A stretch of DNA of 64,000 nucleotides. Source: Torreya grandis. Its lineage: Eukaryota > Streptophyta > Pinopsida > Cupressales > Taxaceae. Of this stretch, positions 11,563-22,742 are shown in pieces (positions within the stretch are counted from its first letter, which is position 1; the number at the start of each line of letters is the position of its first letter). The position numbers were made by a program, and so were the translations under genes. The notes under the pieces were generated by a model. The model saw only the letters and a program-made list of their open reading frames with translations, searched no databases and had not been told where the DNA came from. The stretch spans positions 1,933,001-1,997,000 of the forward strand of contig JARHVA010000122.1 of assembly GCA_037957365.1 (NCBI GenBank), written 5' to 3'.

Positions 11563-11865
11563 GCAAGGGCTCTCGAGTCCCGAACTGCGCTCTGCAAGGG
11601 CACTTGAAATGGTCCATTTTGCGCCTAAGTGTCGAATTTGTCTCTACCTACAGAGTCCATAGAAAACTCTTTGCAGAGTCCATAGAAATGGACCTGTAGA
11701 GTCTGTAGAAAGTAGCCCTGCAGAGTTCGTAAAAATCCCTGCAGAGTCCGTAGAAACACCTGCGGAGTTCGTAGAAACTTCCCAGACTTGTGCAAAATCA
11801 AAAATGTACTGGCTCAGGACAGCAGGGGAAAACGATTTTGGCTTGCAGGACCAAAATGGTCAACA
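11563..11865 (-). repeat. A2 left (3') LTR, second piece
   Basis: Resumes the LTR at GCAAGGGCTCTCGAG after B and ends at ATGGTCAACA. It contains a degenerate tandem array of about 20-bp units of the type CAGAGTCCGTAGAAA (about 11650-11785), also seen at 16195-16325. Confidence 0.88.
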
Positions 11866-11895
11866 AATTGGCGACTCCCAGGGGAAGCATGCTTG
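11866..11895. other. A2 inner 3' end: conserved PBS-like motif in inverse orientation
   Basis: On the plus strand AATTGGCGACTCCCAGGGGA follows the LTR. It resembles the primer-site motif of element C (TTTTTGGCGACTCCACTGGG at 39285), but here it stands at the 3' end of a minus-sense element where a polypurine tract is expected. The same motif is found at 18258 (A1), 34680 (A3) and just before 54469 (A4, reverse). Confidence 0.6.
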
Positions 11896-12102
11896 CTATG
11901 CTTAGAGACCAGTTGCCTTAAAGTCCATTGGGCACGGAGTCAGAATGCAGCTTTGAAGAAAGGTTAACAACAGCCTTGAGAGATCCCAAAATCAATCATG
12001 AAGCCTTTTACCCCACACAAAGGAAAACACACACAAGGCTAAAAACACTACTTGTGCAAACAACACTTAGGGAAAGTAGGAAAGAAAACTGAAAGCAAAC
12101 TA

Positions 12103-14033
12103 CTATATACAGCTAACCAGGTATATTTGCCTCCCTCTTGGATCAAAGGGAAAATTTCTTAAGTCCCCTCCCTGGCTAGGAAACTTATGGTGCCAAACAA
12201 GTGGCTGAATGAAATAAAGAGTTGGTGACCTACTCCTCTTCCCTGTCACCTTGATTGGCCTACATCCGAGTGGATCAAAATCGAACATGCTTCCAACATA
12301 TACATACTATTTTTGTTCTTGGAAGCTTGTTGAATGCTGGTCCTTCATGCTGGTGCGTTTTACCAAAAAATCTGTCGTTGTTGGCTCATCACCATAAGCC
12401 CTTTGATATGCACAGTCCCTTTGTAATGCATCATGGTTTGACTCGTTTCCTTCTGCTTCGTTGAAGACCCTGTCAAACTCATCCTCTGCTCCCTCATGGC
12501 CTTCTTGAAGAAGGGTGACTGTTGTGATGTCTGAAATGGAGTCACAAACTAATTGCTCGTCCCACAGAACATCACCTCTTTGTTCAAAACTCTCTTCTTC
12601 AAGGTTTTCCTCAAGAGAGACCAGCCTCTCCTTTTCTTGCTCAAGGATCAGGTTCTTTAGTTGTTCAAAGACATTCATCTGATCCTCTTCCAACTCAGGG
12701 TCCTCGGCATAGTCGTCCTCCTCATCGAAACAACAAAGAAGTTCATCAAAGGGGGAGAGAGCTCACCATGCTTATGTTTCTCTTCGTATTGCTGGAACAT
12801 CTGCATGTATGCATGCCCTGCGTCTTCTCCATTGCTGATGATGTCTTCACAAGGAGCATCGATGATGATTTCTTCATTGTCGCTCATGATAGCCTCTTGG
12901 AGAGCTGCAAATTGGATCTTCTGCTCCTCACTCGCCTCCTGCAAAACAGGTTCCTCCTTGAGAAGGGGTGAAGTGAAAAAACCATGTGGAAGAGGAGGCA
13001 GTCCTTGAGCTAGAATCGAATGATTCTCCTCCTTCCATTTGGTCAGCACTTCCTCTATATCAGGTGTGGCCTGATAGCTCTCTTGGAGGTGTGTAGATGG
13101 GGTGTGTTCAGAAAGGTCCATCACACATTGGCTGAGGAATCTCGCTTTGGATTCCAACTCTGCAATTCTCCTGGCTAGATCTTCTTGGAAGAGCCTTTCT
13201 TAGAGGACACCAGCATCGTCATGATGAGTAGGAGCAGCTTCATCTTCTTCGAGGTTTTGAGCAAAACCTTTTTCCTCCTTCCTGCCCCAAGATTCCACTG
13301 TTTGCTTCCAACTCATGATCTTGGGATTGGAATTTTGCTCCTGTGAACAAGCAACAACTTTGTCTTCTTCAAGGTCCCGAGCTGGTTCATGACTTTCCTT
13401 CTTCCAACTTGGAATTTGGAGATCATGTTGAAAGACTTGAGGAGATCGGGGAAGATTTGGGAGGGTCTGTTGATGTATATGAAGAGCTGCTTCAAGAGAG
13501 ATGTGCCGGTTCATGACGTTCCCCCCAAAGGAGGATTTGCAATCTAAGGAATTGAGAAGGTTCGTCTCCATGGGAGGTTGCTCTAGTTCCCTTTGATGTT
13601 TGAAGGCTAGGCGCATGGGGTTAAGAGCAGGATTGATTGATGTATCAAATGAGCTAGAATGATCAAGTGCTATCTGATAGAAAGGATTTGGTGCACAAGA
13701 GGGGGATTTGTTTAGAATAGGAGGGGGCACACAAGGTTGACTGCCTTGAATGAATGGACTCTTCCATTTTGCTACCTCCTCCTCCATGGATTGCAAGGCC
13801 TGAGCTTGCCTGAACAAACACTCCTTTTTATACATCAGCTCCTGTTGATATCCATACTGCTCATCCAGTCTGTCGATCTCCATTACCTGCTTCTCAAACT
13901 CCAGCGCTACTTCCCTTATCGTTGAAGGGCAACTAGGAGAGCTGCTTGAGGGGATTGCATGAATGTTTTGAGCTTGATCATGGTAATATGAAGGAACACA
14001 AAGTCCATGATTCTTACCAATGGGATTATACAT
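12103..14033 (-). pseudogene. A2 conserved acidic ORF, broken (unknown function)
   Basis: Minus-sense ORF starting MYNPIGKNHGLCVPSYYHDQ at 14033, about 180 bases after the 5' LTR, where gag would stand. It matches the ORFs of A3 and A4 over its whole length. Segment 13200-14033 is open for 277 codons and 12675-13157 continues in the same frame after one TAA (CAA to TAA at about 13200). A frameshift near 12690 moves to 12307-12693, and a final block ends with PFDPRGRQIYLVSCI at 12103. It is rich in Glu, Asp, Gln and Ser (LEEDKVVACSQEQNS, EEIIIDAPCEDII). No zinc knuckle, protease, RT, RNase H or integrase motif is visible. I do not recognise a family. It could be a highly diverged gag or an accessory protein; repeated presence in three elements argues that it was functional. 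Confidence 0.8.
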
Positions 14034-14189
14034 ACAAAAAATAAGATTTCTTGATGGCCCCTGGACTGCTTAACCAGCTGATTCAACTCGGAGTCGCCAT
14101 TGGTGTTGGTAAAAAAGCCTCCAAACGCTGGTTGGTTGAAGAACACACCAAAAATTCTTCAACTCTTTGGACAAAACTTGTCCTAATTA

Positions 14190-14212
14190 GTCCCACCGGG
14201 TGTGCCAAAAAC
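14190..14212 (-). other. A2 putative primer-binding region next to the 5' LTR
   Basis: Minus sense GTTTTTGGCACACCCGGTGG directly follows the LTR end CAACA. The same motif follows the 5' LTR of A1, A3 and A4. Its position is that of a tRNA primer site; I cannot name the tRNA with confidence. Confidence 0.6.
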
Positions 14213-16423
14213 TGTTGACGCAGTGGATTGCACCCTGGACAGGAGGCCGAGCTCTTGCCTTCCACACGCAACAATGAAAACTCCCCTCTCCCCTGTTGGA
14301 CCGACGAAGCTGGGGGGAGAGTCTCTAGATAAGGGCTAGCTCCCTCTGATGTATCTTTTAGGTCCTGGACTTCCTACTGCTAACAAATAAATGAAAAAAG
14401 GGGGGGAATGAAAAAAGAGAAGGATGCTGAAAATAGAACCTAAACCTAAACTAAAAGGTGATACACCAAAAAAGATGACCCACTCAGCCCGAACATACAC
14501 TTTTCACCAAGAAGAAGTTATCATACACTTCATCTGATGTGGGAGACCCTTCTGTATCAGTGAGTCAGGGGTCCGTAGAGATACAGGGAGGAAGAACTAT
14601 CAAAGGTGTTCTGAGACACACTTTGGCAGCCTATTCACATACGCCTATATTTCTGCTGTAGACACTTCTGGCAGACCTGCAGAAGAAGAAACTTCACAAT
14701 GCACTAGACATGCTGGAATTGATCTGTGATAAGCATAAAAGAAAATGACTTAACACAAAAAGAAAACATAGACTGCGTGAGTGCAAGTCCAAATGGAGGT
14801 AAAAATGCTAAGTCTTAATTCAAGGTAAAATCCGGCAGAGTTCTGCCTTACAAGCCCGAGAGATTTTTGGGCAGAGCTTTGCTTTATGGGCTAAGAGATG
14901 GATCCTTCTCAAAATGAGAAGTTTTTTACAATATATAGAAAGAGGAGAAGTAAAGGTGCCGCTTTGGAAAAGACTTTGGCGCACTTTGACAAGTTGGCCC
15001 ATGTGCGTTGAGAGCTTCGGGAAGAGGAAGTCACTGTTGCTGATGCCATTCTTCTAGAAGAGGCCTGCTAGAACCATGTTATGTAATCGCCGATCTTGAC
15101 TTTGGCGTTCAACCATTGATGTGAAAGCACGGGCCGCGCCTCTTTTCTACAAACAAGACTGCTCTTTACAGATATTCATGCGGTTTGTCTAGTCATTAAT
15201 GCAAAGTGGAGAAAACAGGCCGCGCCGCTTACTGTTTGCACTGTTTGATGACCACTTGGCAAGCACTATTCCAACTGTAAGAATAAATCCTTGAGTTGAC
15301 ACCTCTCCTTTGCCACCTGGACTATTTGTCCGCTTCTGCACTTTGTCTATTTCTGGCTCCTTCGGCCCTCGGGGGCTATCTCCTTGGCGGGTCGCTGAGT
15401 TCCTGGGCTCTTCTTTAAGCTTTTCAAAATCAACGGCTATTTCACTGCCTTAAATTTGACGTTTGCGCACCCGTCACTGCGTTTGAACTTCCAACGACTA
15501 GTTTGCCGTACCTGATTTTGACGTCTTCGGGCCCGTCACCCCTTGGAAATTCTTTGGCCTTTTCCTTTCTTTCGGCTTCTTGTTGCTTCCCTTTCTTTCG
15601 AGCTTTTGCTTGTTTTGAACCTTCTCGAAGGGAAGGTGACCCTTCGGCTTTTGGAGAAGCGTATCTTTCATTTGGCAGTCGAGAGTCCCCCGCAAGGGCA
15701 CCTGCCCTTTGGGGTCCTTTGGCTCCCTTGGTCTTCGGCTAATTTCCCGCGAACATTTTCCCCGCGGAATTTCTCCCGGCCACTTTTCCCGCGGACAAAA
15801 AGTCCGCAAGAATTGTCTCGACCACTTTGCCTTCGGCCTTCGGAATTTTCTTTCGGGCTTTTTCCTGCGGCTCTCCTGAATTTCTTCGGACAAAAGTCCG
15901 AAAGAAATCATTTTTGCCTTAGTCTTTTTCCGCGCCTTTCTTCGGGCTTTCTTGCTCATAGCCTTTTCGAATACCTTCGGACTTTTTTTGCTTCTTCGAC
16001 TGCCTTTGAAAAGTGCCCTTTGGGAAAATTGGAAACGACCCTTCCGAATGATATTTCCTTTGCCTTAGACAAATTTCTGAAAGAAACTTACCTCTTCGGC
16101 CTTTCTCTGTGGCCTCTTTTGAAAGTGTTCCCTGCCCTCCGCAAGGGCACTTGAAATGGTCCATTTCGCGCCTAAGTGTCGAATTTGTCTCTACCTGTAG
16201 AGTCCGTAGAAAACTCTTTGCAGAGTCTGTAGAAATGGACCTGCAGAATCCGTAGAAACTAGACCTGCAGAGTTCGTAGAAATCCCTACAAAGTCCGTAA
16301 AAACACTTGCAGAGTTCGTAGAAATTTCCCAAACTTGTGCAAAATAAAAAATGTACTGGCTCAGGATAGCAGGGGAAAAAAAGGGGGGACCGATTTTGGC
16401 CTGTAGGACCAAAATGGTCAACA
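14213..16423 (-). repeat. A2 right (5') LTR
   Basis: 2211 bp with TGTTGACGCAG at the left end and ATGGTCAACA at the right end as written. In minus sense, U3 begins TGTTGACCATTTTGGTCCTA. TATA-like CTATATATTGT (minus) is at about 14929-14939. The array of CAGAGTCCGTAGAAA-type units is at about 16195-16325. Unlike A1, A3 and A4 it has no GGTTCAA array. Confidence 0.92.
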
Positions 16424-16428
16424 GTAAC

Positions 16429-18257
16429 CTTCTTCTGCCTCTGTGCTCTAGATACAGCTCTTCTTGTTACCTGTAGGAATGGCGCTTTGTCTATACCAGG
16501 TGTGTTGGTATCAAACTTGTGAGAGCATTAAGAAAGAAATGACTGAACACAAGGTTCAGACACACTCAGAGATATATCCAACCAAAATAGAGGTAAAAAT
16601 GCGTATTCTATTGATTCCAGGTGAAAATTGGCAAGGCTTCGCCTTACAACATGAGAGATATCTTTCTCAAATGAGAAGTTACAATATATATAGAGAAGAA
16701 GAAAGCAAAAGCGCCCCTTTTGGAAAAGACTTTGGCGCCCTTTGATAAGTGGCCCACGTGTGCTGAGAGCATTGGAAAGAGGAAGCCACTGAGAGAGAAT
16801 GTTGTGTCGGCTCCGACTTTGACTTTAGGCGTTTAAATACATTAAACGTCATGTGTGAAAACATAGGCCGTGCCGTTTGTCTGTAAACAAGACCACTCCT
16901 TCAAGGCATTCACGCAGTTTGTCTGCTCATCAATGCAAAATGAAGAAAAACGGGTCGCGTCATTCACTGTTTGCGCTCCTTGATGACCACTTGGCAGATA
17001 CTGTGTCAACCGCTGGAGTAACTCCTTGAGTCGACACCTTCCTTTGCCACTTGGACTGTTTTGTCCGTTTCTACACTTGGCTCTTTTGTCTCTTCCTGGC
17101 TTTGTCTTTTCTAGCTCCTTCGGCCCTCGGGGGCTATCTTCTGCTAATTCTTTGGCTCTTTGGGCTCCCTTCTCGGTGGTCTCTTCCTTTTGGCCTTAAG
17201 CCTTTGAATTCCTTCGGGTTCATGCCTTTCATTTAAAGACCAACGGTTACTTCATGGTTGTAAAGTTGACGTCTGCGCGCTTGTCGCCATTTGAAAGCCA
17301 ATGGCTAATCTGTTGTCCTGAACTTGATGTCTGCGGGGACGTCATTGGACGTATGGATTCCAACAGCGAGTCCATGATGCTCAACTTTGACGTCCGCGGG
17401 CCCGTCACCCCTTAGTCAATTCCTTCGGCTTTTGTCTTTGGAACCTCCCGAAGGGAAGGTGTCCCTTCGGGCCTTGAGAAAGGTCCTCCTTTTGGCAGCC
17501 GAGAGTCCCCCACAAGGGCACCTGCCCTTCGGGGTCCTTCGGGCGGCCTTGCTCTTCAAATTCTTCAGACATTTTGTCCGAACGAAATCTTTCCTTTGTC
17601 TTTCCCGCTTACCGCTTTTTGTCGGGCTTTTCTATCGGGTGAATTCCTTCGGACTTTTTGTCCGAAGGAATTCGCTTTGCTCACTTTGCCGCGGGAACTT
17701 TTCCAAAAGAATTCCTTGCTCTTTACCTTGTGAATTTCTTCGGACAAAATGTCCGAAAGAATTCCTTCGGGGATTTTGCCCAAAGAAATTCAACCTTTGC
17801 CTTAGCATTTCCGAAGGAAAATCACCCTTTTGATTTCTCCGCAAAAGTTCCTTGCCCTCCGCAAGGGCACTTTTGGATCTGGAACTGCCCTCCGCAACCT
17901 GCTGGAATTGTCCAGTTTGAGCTTGACTGCCCTCCGCAAGGGCACTTGTCCTTCGGGCTTTGGAAGACCCCCTTTGAACCTTCCGACTTGAACCAATTCT
18001 TGAACCATCCCTATGAACCAATCCGTTGAACCAACTCGTCTGAACCAACTCGTTGAACCAAACCGACTGAACCAACAATGGTTCAAAGTTCAAGTTCAAA
18101 GTTCTTGGAAAGATCATGCCATTGGACCCCGACGTCGAACCACTGAACTGGTTCCTCCTTTTGCTGAAAGACTTGTGCAAAATCAAATTTGAATTGGCTC
18201 AAAACAGCAGGGGAAGAAGGAGACCGATTTTGCCCTGCAGGGCCAAAATGGTTAACA
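16429..18257 (-). repeat. A1 left (3') LTR, second piece
   Basis: Continues the A1 LTR after the A2 insertion and ends at ATGGTTAACA. It contains a TATA-like site (ACAATATATATAG, 16681-16693), TTCCTTCGGAC...GTCCGAAGGAA palindromes (about 17645-17800), CCCTCCGCAAGGGCA repeats (17850-17945) and a GGTTCAA/TTGAACC array (about 17975-18110). It lacks the left arm of the long inverted repeat present in the right LTR at 26304-26453. Confidence 0.9.
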
Positions 18258-18508
18258 AATTGGCGGTTCCCAGAGGAAGCATGTCTGCTATGCTTAGAAA
18301 CCAGTAGCCTCAAAATCCATTGGGCATGGAGTCAGAATGCAGCTTGAAAAGTTAGCAACCGCCTTGAGATATCCAAGAATCAATCACGAAGTTCTTACCC
18401 CAAAAAAGGAAACGAAACACACAAGATTAAGAAAACTACTAACATGTGCAAAAGCACCTAAGAAAAACAAGGAAAAACAAGGAAAATATGTACATGGTGG
18501 GAGAAAGC

Positions 18509-20221
18509 TCAGTGATAATGCTTAAGATGTATCCCATTAACTGGGATACACAGTTCTTCACCATCCAACTTGGAGAGATGGAACGCATTGTGTTGCTTGC
18601 ACTGAGTGATGACATATGGATCACTCCACAGGGCGTCGAACTTCGTGTGTTTTCCAGGATTAGCTCGGTCCGCATCCCATTTCAAGACGATGTCTCCTTC
18701 AGAGAAACCTTTCGATGATCTCTTGTCGAAGTGTTTCTTCGTTTGTTGTTGACGGCCGGTCATAGAAGCCATAGCCTGGTCCCTTGTCTCTTGAAGCTCC
18801 ATCAGCTCGCATAGCCTAACCTCCATGCTGTTGCCTTCTTCTAACTGCAACTGGTGAACACGGTCCAAGGCTGGCAACTCAAGTGAAATAGAAAGCCTAG
18901 CTTCCCTTCCATACATGAGCGTGTATGGTGAGTTACCAATTGCCCTCTTTGGAGTCACCCTATCTACCCACAGGGCTGTTTTCAACTTGGCATGCCAAGT
19001 CCTCTGATTCTCCTCCATTGTCCTCTTGATAATCTTGATCAGATTCTTATTGGTGGACTCAGCCAACCCATTCCCCTGTGGGTAGTAGTTGGACGAAGTG
19101 CTAAGATAGATACCATATCTCAACGCCCATTCACTTGTTTTAGTTCCCAGAAAAGCTAAAGCATTATCTGAGATGATGGTAGCTGGAACCCCAACTCTTG
19201 CCACCAGGTCCTCATAAAAATCTAGGACTGCACTTTCGTTGGCTTCCTTCAAAGCAACAGCCTCTACCCATCTTGTGAAGTAGTCTGTGGCGGTTAGGAC
19301 CCACTTGTGTCCAACACTGGAGGGAGAGTTAATCATCCCTATAAAGTCAAGGCCCCATTGCATGAATGGTTGCTCCACCTGAATAGGCTGTAAAGGCATG
19401 GCAACCAGCGGTTGCTTCTCATCAAAGAGCGCACACTTCTGGCACTTTCGTATCCAGGCATGGGTGTCTCTGAATAGAGTAGGCCAGAAGTAACCAGCTC
19501 TTATTATTCTTGCAGCTGTAGACCTAGGAGCAAAGTGACCACCAACTGGCCCATCATGGAACTCGGACAGAACCCTGTTGACCTGACTTGGGTCTATGCA
19601 CCTTAAAAGCCCTCTTGAGAGATCCCTTCTGAACAACACTCCATCAATCAGGACATAAGGGAGAGATTGGAGTCTGAAATATCTCCTCTTGGTCCTATTA
19701 AGGCCCTGCGGGCACTCACCAGTGAGAAGGAAATGCCTCAAGTCTGATGTCCAATCCTTCATAACAACTGGTTCTTCTGCTATAGCTGCATCATGAATTA
19801 GCAAACTGTGCTCTTTTTGTTGTTTAAGGTCTGCAGCAAGGTGTTCACACAGGCCTTTTTCTCTTACCAGCTTGGTGATCTTAACATCCACGTCATACTC
19901 CATTACTTTAGTGATCCATCCCGCTCTCTTTTCATTCAGATCACCGTTGGTCAAAAAATCTTTGATGCTAGGATGTGGGACCATGAGGTGAATCCTACTG
20001 TTGGACAGCATATGTCTGAATTTCTTTAGGCTCCGTATGACTGCAAGGACTTGCTTCTCCACATATGTATACCTGACCTCAAAACCCTCTAGGCCTTGGC
20101 TAATAAATGCAAGTGGTTGCTCAAGGTTATCACCATTCGTTTGGGTAAGCATGGCAGAGATTACCTCTTCATTTCCGAAGGTGTAGAGGTTGAAATTCTT
20201 GGTGAAGTCAGGACTAATCAA
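18509..20221 (-). CDS. A1 degenerate RNase H plus integrase (570 codons open)
   Basis: Encodes the last part of A1 pol. Residues 1-135 align with the gypsy RNase H after RT, but the acidic catalytic positions are replaced: LYTFGN where YVDAS is usual and MVPHPS where a TDH motif is usual. The integrase zinc domain has H222, H229, C260 and C263 (FHDGPVGGHF ... CQKC). The catalytic core is complete, with D292 in GLDFIGMI, D352 in IISDNALAF and E388 in GNGLAESTNK, a D-D-35-E spacing. The C-terminus ends with PYVITQCKQHNAFHLSKLDG. The frame is the same as the RT segment at 20243-21404; a single TAG (20243-20245, CAG to TAG) separates them. This is the longest open stretch of A1. Confidence 0.88.
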   Translation of the reverse strand: MISPDFTKNFNLYTFGNEEVISAMLTQTNGDNLEQPLAFISQGLEGFEVRYTYVEKQVLAVIRSLKKFRHMLSNSRIHLMVPHPSIKDFLTNGDLNEKRAGWITKVMEYDVDVKITKLVREKGLCEHLAADLKQQKEHSLLIHDAAIAEEPVVMKDWTSDLRHFLLTGECPQGLNRTKRRYFRLQSLPYVLIDGVLFRRDLSRGLLRCIDPSQVNRVLSEFHDGPVGGHFAPRSTAARIIRAGYFWPTLFRDTHAWIRKCQKCALFDEKQPLVAMPLQPIQVEQPFMQWGLDFIGMINSPSSVGHKWVLTATDYFTRWVEAVALKEANESAVLDFYEDLVARVGVPATIISDNALAFLGTKTSEWALRYGIYLSTSSNYYPQGNGLAESTNKNLIKIIKRTMEENQRTWHAKLKTALWVDRVTPKRAIGNSPYTLMYGREARLSISLELPALDRVHQLQLEEGNSMEVRLCELMELQETRDQAMASMTGRQQQTKKHFDKRSSKGFSEGDIVLKWDADRANPGKHTKFDALWSDPYVITQCKQHNAFHLSKLDGEELCIPVNGIHLKHYH

Positions 20222-20242
20222 GGTAGGACCCTGGGCGATACC

Positions 20243-21404
20243 CTACTTGATCTCCTCAAAGCTATCCCTCCTTTGCGCTGTCCATGCAAACTTCTCATCT
20301 TTCTTCAACATAGAGGTCAATGGCTTGACTACTTCCGCAAAATTCGGAATAAATCTCTGAATGAAATTTATTTTGCCGAAGAAGCTCTGCAGGCCCTTCT
20401 TATATTTAGGCAAGGATAGCTCCAGGATGGAGCGAACTCTCTCTGGATCAATGGTCAAGCCTTCTTTGGAAACAACGTGGCCAAGGAGTTTACCTTCATG
20501 GACAGCGATCACACATTTCTTTGGGTTGAGAGAGATACTGAACTCTCTACACCTCTCAAAGATTTGTCTAAGGTGTTTCATGTGTTGGCCCGTCTCCTTA
20601 GAGAAAATCGTCACGTCGTCAAGATACACTAGCACAATGTTATTTATCAGGCCCTGAAAGGCCATGTCCATGGCTCGCTAAAAAGTGGCACCAGCATTGG
20701 ACAGTCCAAATGGCATTTTTCTATAAGAAAACGTCCCCCATTTGGTAGTGAAGGCTGTCTTGTACTGGTCACAGTCTTGCACCAAAATTTAATTATATCT
20801 TGAATACCTATCCAGGAGGGAGAAACACTCACTCTCTGTCACCATTTGAAGGATCTGCTCCATGCTTGGGAGAGGATAATGGTCTTTCAAAGAGACTCTA
20901 TTGAGGTCTCTGAAATCTACACATAATCTGATCTCCCAATTCTTTTTCCGGACATGAAGAAGATTGGCCAGCCAAGAAGAGTGTTTGATTGGAAATATTA
21001 TCCTGGACTCAATCAACTTGGTGAGTTCCTTCCGCATGAGAGGCTCAATCTTTGGGTTGACAGGCCTTTGCTTCTGCTTGATCGGCTTGGCGCCTTCCTC
21101 CAACTCAATGGTATGTTGGGCCAAACTTGGGTCGAAACCCTTCAAATCGTTATACTCCCAAGCGAGGACATCAGCAAACTCCAGGCACAACAAGGTGAAG
21201 GCCTGCGTTTCATGGTCCGTGCACACTTTCCCAAGTTGCAAGCAACTTATTCTTGAATATTTCAACCTTCTCATAGTTCTCCTCTTTCGTTGTGATGCTT
21301 GCCTTATCGCTTTTCAACTGGTCATCTTCATTGAAGATACTCTCGAGAGTGACCAAGCCTTTGGGAAGTTTATTGTTCTTCAGCTGAACAATTTGGCTGC
21401 CATA
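20243..21404 (-). pseudogene. A1 reverse transcriptase with two internal stops
   Basis: The minus strand reads FADVLAWEYNDLKGFDPSLA, then HTIELEEGAKPIKQKQRPVN, LCVDFRDLNRVSLKDHYPLP, MPFGLSNAGATF, NIVLVYLDDVTIFSKETGQ and GKINFIQRFIPNFAEVVKPL, the full set of gypsy RT blocks with the YLDD active site. Stops lie at 20789-20791 (CAA to TAA in YNQILVQDCDQ) and 20679-20681 (CAG to TAG in ATFQRAM). The 5' side joins the RNase H segment with a frameshift near 21280-21400. Apart from these lesions it is close to complete. Confidence 0.9.
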
Positions 21405-22292
21405 CTACTGTTGTAGCTTACCCTGGTTTTTAGCAGCAAACTCAGCGTCTTCTTGCAAGAAGAGTGTTGTTTGTTGGTCGCTGTCAAACACCTGCCAGTT
21501 AGTGATGTTGTCAGGTACAGAGGGCCGGATTACTACCTTCAAATGGCATGGACTGCGGTCTCGGCCTATCTCCTTAGGGATATCAAACTGGGCACCAACT
21601 GCCGCCAGCCTATCTGCTTGCTTGTTCTGCTCTCTAAGAATGGAGGTAACATTGAAAGCAAAGAAACTTTTCACTAAGTCCCATACCCTGTGTTTGTAGG
21701 ACTTAAGCAAAAAATTCTTTTTCAGAGTTTGGCCCTTTACCTGATTCACAATCAGCTCACTGTCACCAAAAACCTGCAGCTCTTTGATTCCTCTTTTCCT
21801 CGCCCACTCCAAACCATGGATGAGGGATTCGTACTCCGCAACATTGCTTGTGCAAGAAAATTGAAACCTGAAAGCCGAAAAGTATTTTTCCTTTGAAGGA
21901 GAAACTAGCACCACTCCACCACCGGCTCCCAACTTACTTCTTGAGCCATCAAAGAATAGTGGCCATAACCCTGAGCTTTCTTGGCTTGCTTTCATCAGAT
22001 TTGGTACAAAAATACCCTCTTTGTGCATGCAATAAATCCCAAGGCCTGCCTCTTCTATGAACTTGTAAGGATCATGCTCAAAGTTGTCACTTCCCCATTC
22101 GTCTAAGAGCAGGTCAGCAACTCCTTCAAGGGCAGAGGATGGAGATTGATCCACTTGAAATTCTTCCTGGTCAATAATGGCATAGCTGACATTTGCCGCC
22201 TTGAGCGAGTATGGTTCCAGATGATCTCTATGGAGTGGCTCTGATTCAATCTTAACCTTAGTCCCATACTTGGTTCTAAAAACCAGATATGA
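21405..22292 (-). pseudogene. A1 RNase H located between protease and RT
   Basis: The minus strand reads LWPLFFDGSRSKLGAGGGVV (first Asp), then SNVAEYESLIHGLEWARKRG (Glu), LQVFGDSELIVNQVKG (second Asp) and REQNKQADRLAAVGAQ (fourth acidic residue). All four catalytic residues of RNase HI are therefore present. Its sequence type resembles the plant/archaeal-like second RNase H of Tat elements, normally found after RT and the first RNase H. Here it precedes RT and follows the protease in the same frame, separated only by a TAG at 22293-22295 (CAG to TAG). A conserved tail (RPSVPDNITNWQVFDSDQQ) is shared with element C, which has the same order. Confidence 0.88.
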
Positions 22293-22739
22293 CTAGTTTG
22301 CTACTAGGTAGCTGCCTATTTTGGATGTGAAATCCCTGGATAAGCAAATAGCAAAGTAAGGAGAGACATCTACCACTACCACATCGTGAGGAACTGAGAA
22401 GGTCAGGCAGGTGTGTAGCGTCAAGCTCAAACCTTTCACCACTCCAACTATCTTTGCTGGTGTTTCATCCAGCTGCAGGACTCCCTTAGTCATTTCTTCA
22501 TATTTTAGCCCCAGTTCATCCGCTATGCATTTAGGCATCACCGAGGTGCTTGCTCCACTGTCAATGATGCAATTGTGCACCAAGAAATCTTCTATGACCA
22601 AAGATAAATAAAAAGGGGGAACCTTTTCCTCTTTCTTAACTTGCCTTGATGTGGAAGGCTGCCCATTCATGATCAAGACATTATCAGCTTTTGCTTGGAC
22701 AACTTGTTCATTCAGCTCGTGCAATTCTTTTTTCTGCAT
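22293..22739 (-). pseudogene. A1 aspartic protease
   Basis: Contains FYLSLVIEDFLVHNCIIDSG followed by ASTSVMPKCIADELGL, the retropepsin active site D-S-G-A-S, then LTFSVPHDVVVVDVSPYFAI, the usual second half. It continues in frame into the RNase H after a TAG at 22293-22295. This enzyme would process the gag-pol polyprotein inside the virus-like particle. The upstream join to gag requires a frame change near 22740. Confidence 0.87.
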
Positions 22740-22742
22740 GTT

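Larger units (their letters stand above)
2520..16423 (-). mobile_element. Element A2: non-autonomous LTR retrotransposon of family A, TSD GTAAC
   Basis: Left LTR is 2520-4021 plus 11563-11865 (split by B); internal region 11866-14212; right LTR 14213-16423. The TSD GTAAC is at 2515-2519 and 16424-16428. Without B it is about 6.4 kb. The internal region holds no gag, RT or integrase, only one degraded acidic ORF in minus sense (12103-14033). The left LTR lacks about 0.4 kb found in the right LTR (roughly 15590-15980). It lies inside the left LTR of A1 in the same orientation. Confidence 0.92.

Noticed and set aside
11869..11890. TGGCGACTCCCAGGGGA taken as the true primer site of A, giving plus sense
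   Set aside because: The ORFs of A1-A4 and the TATA-like sites all support the opposite sense, so it is reported as a 3' terminal motif.
15498..15959. 153-codon Lys/Arg-rich minus-strand frame
   Set aside because: LTR sequence of A2, absent from its other LTR through deletion; no domain and no support as a gene.
17632..18186. 184-codon minus-strand frame
   Set aside because: Runs through palindromes and GGTTCAA arrays of the A1 LTR; the residue pattern (WFNELVQTSWFNGLV) is a translation of the repeat.
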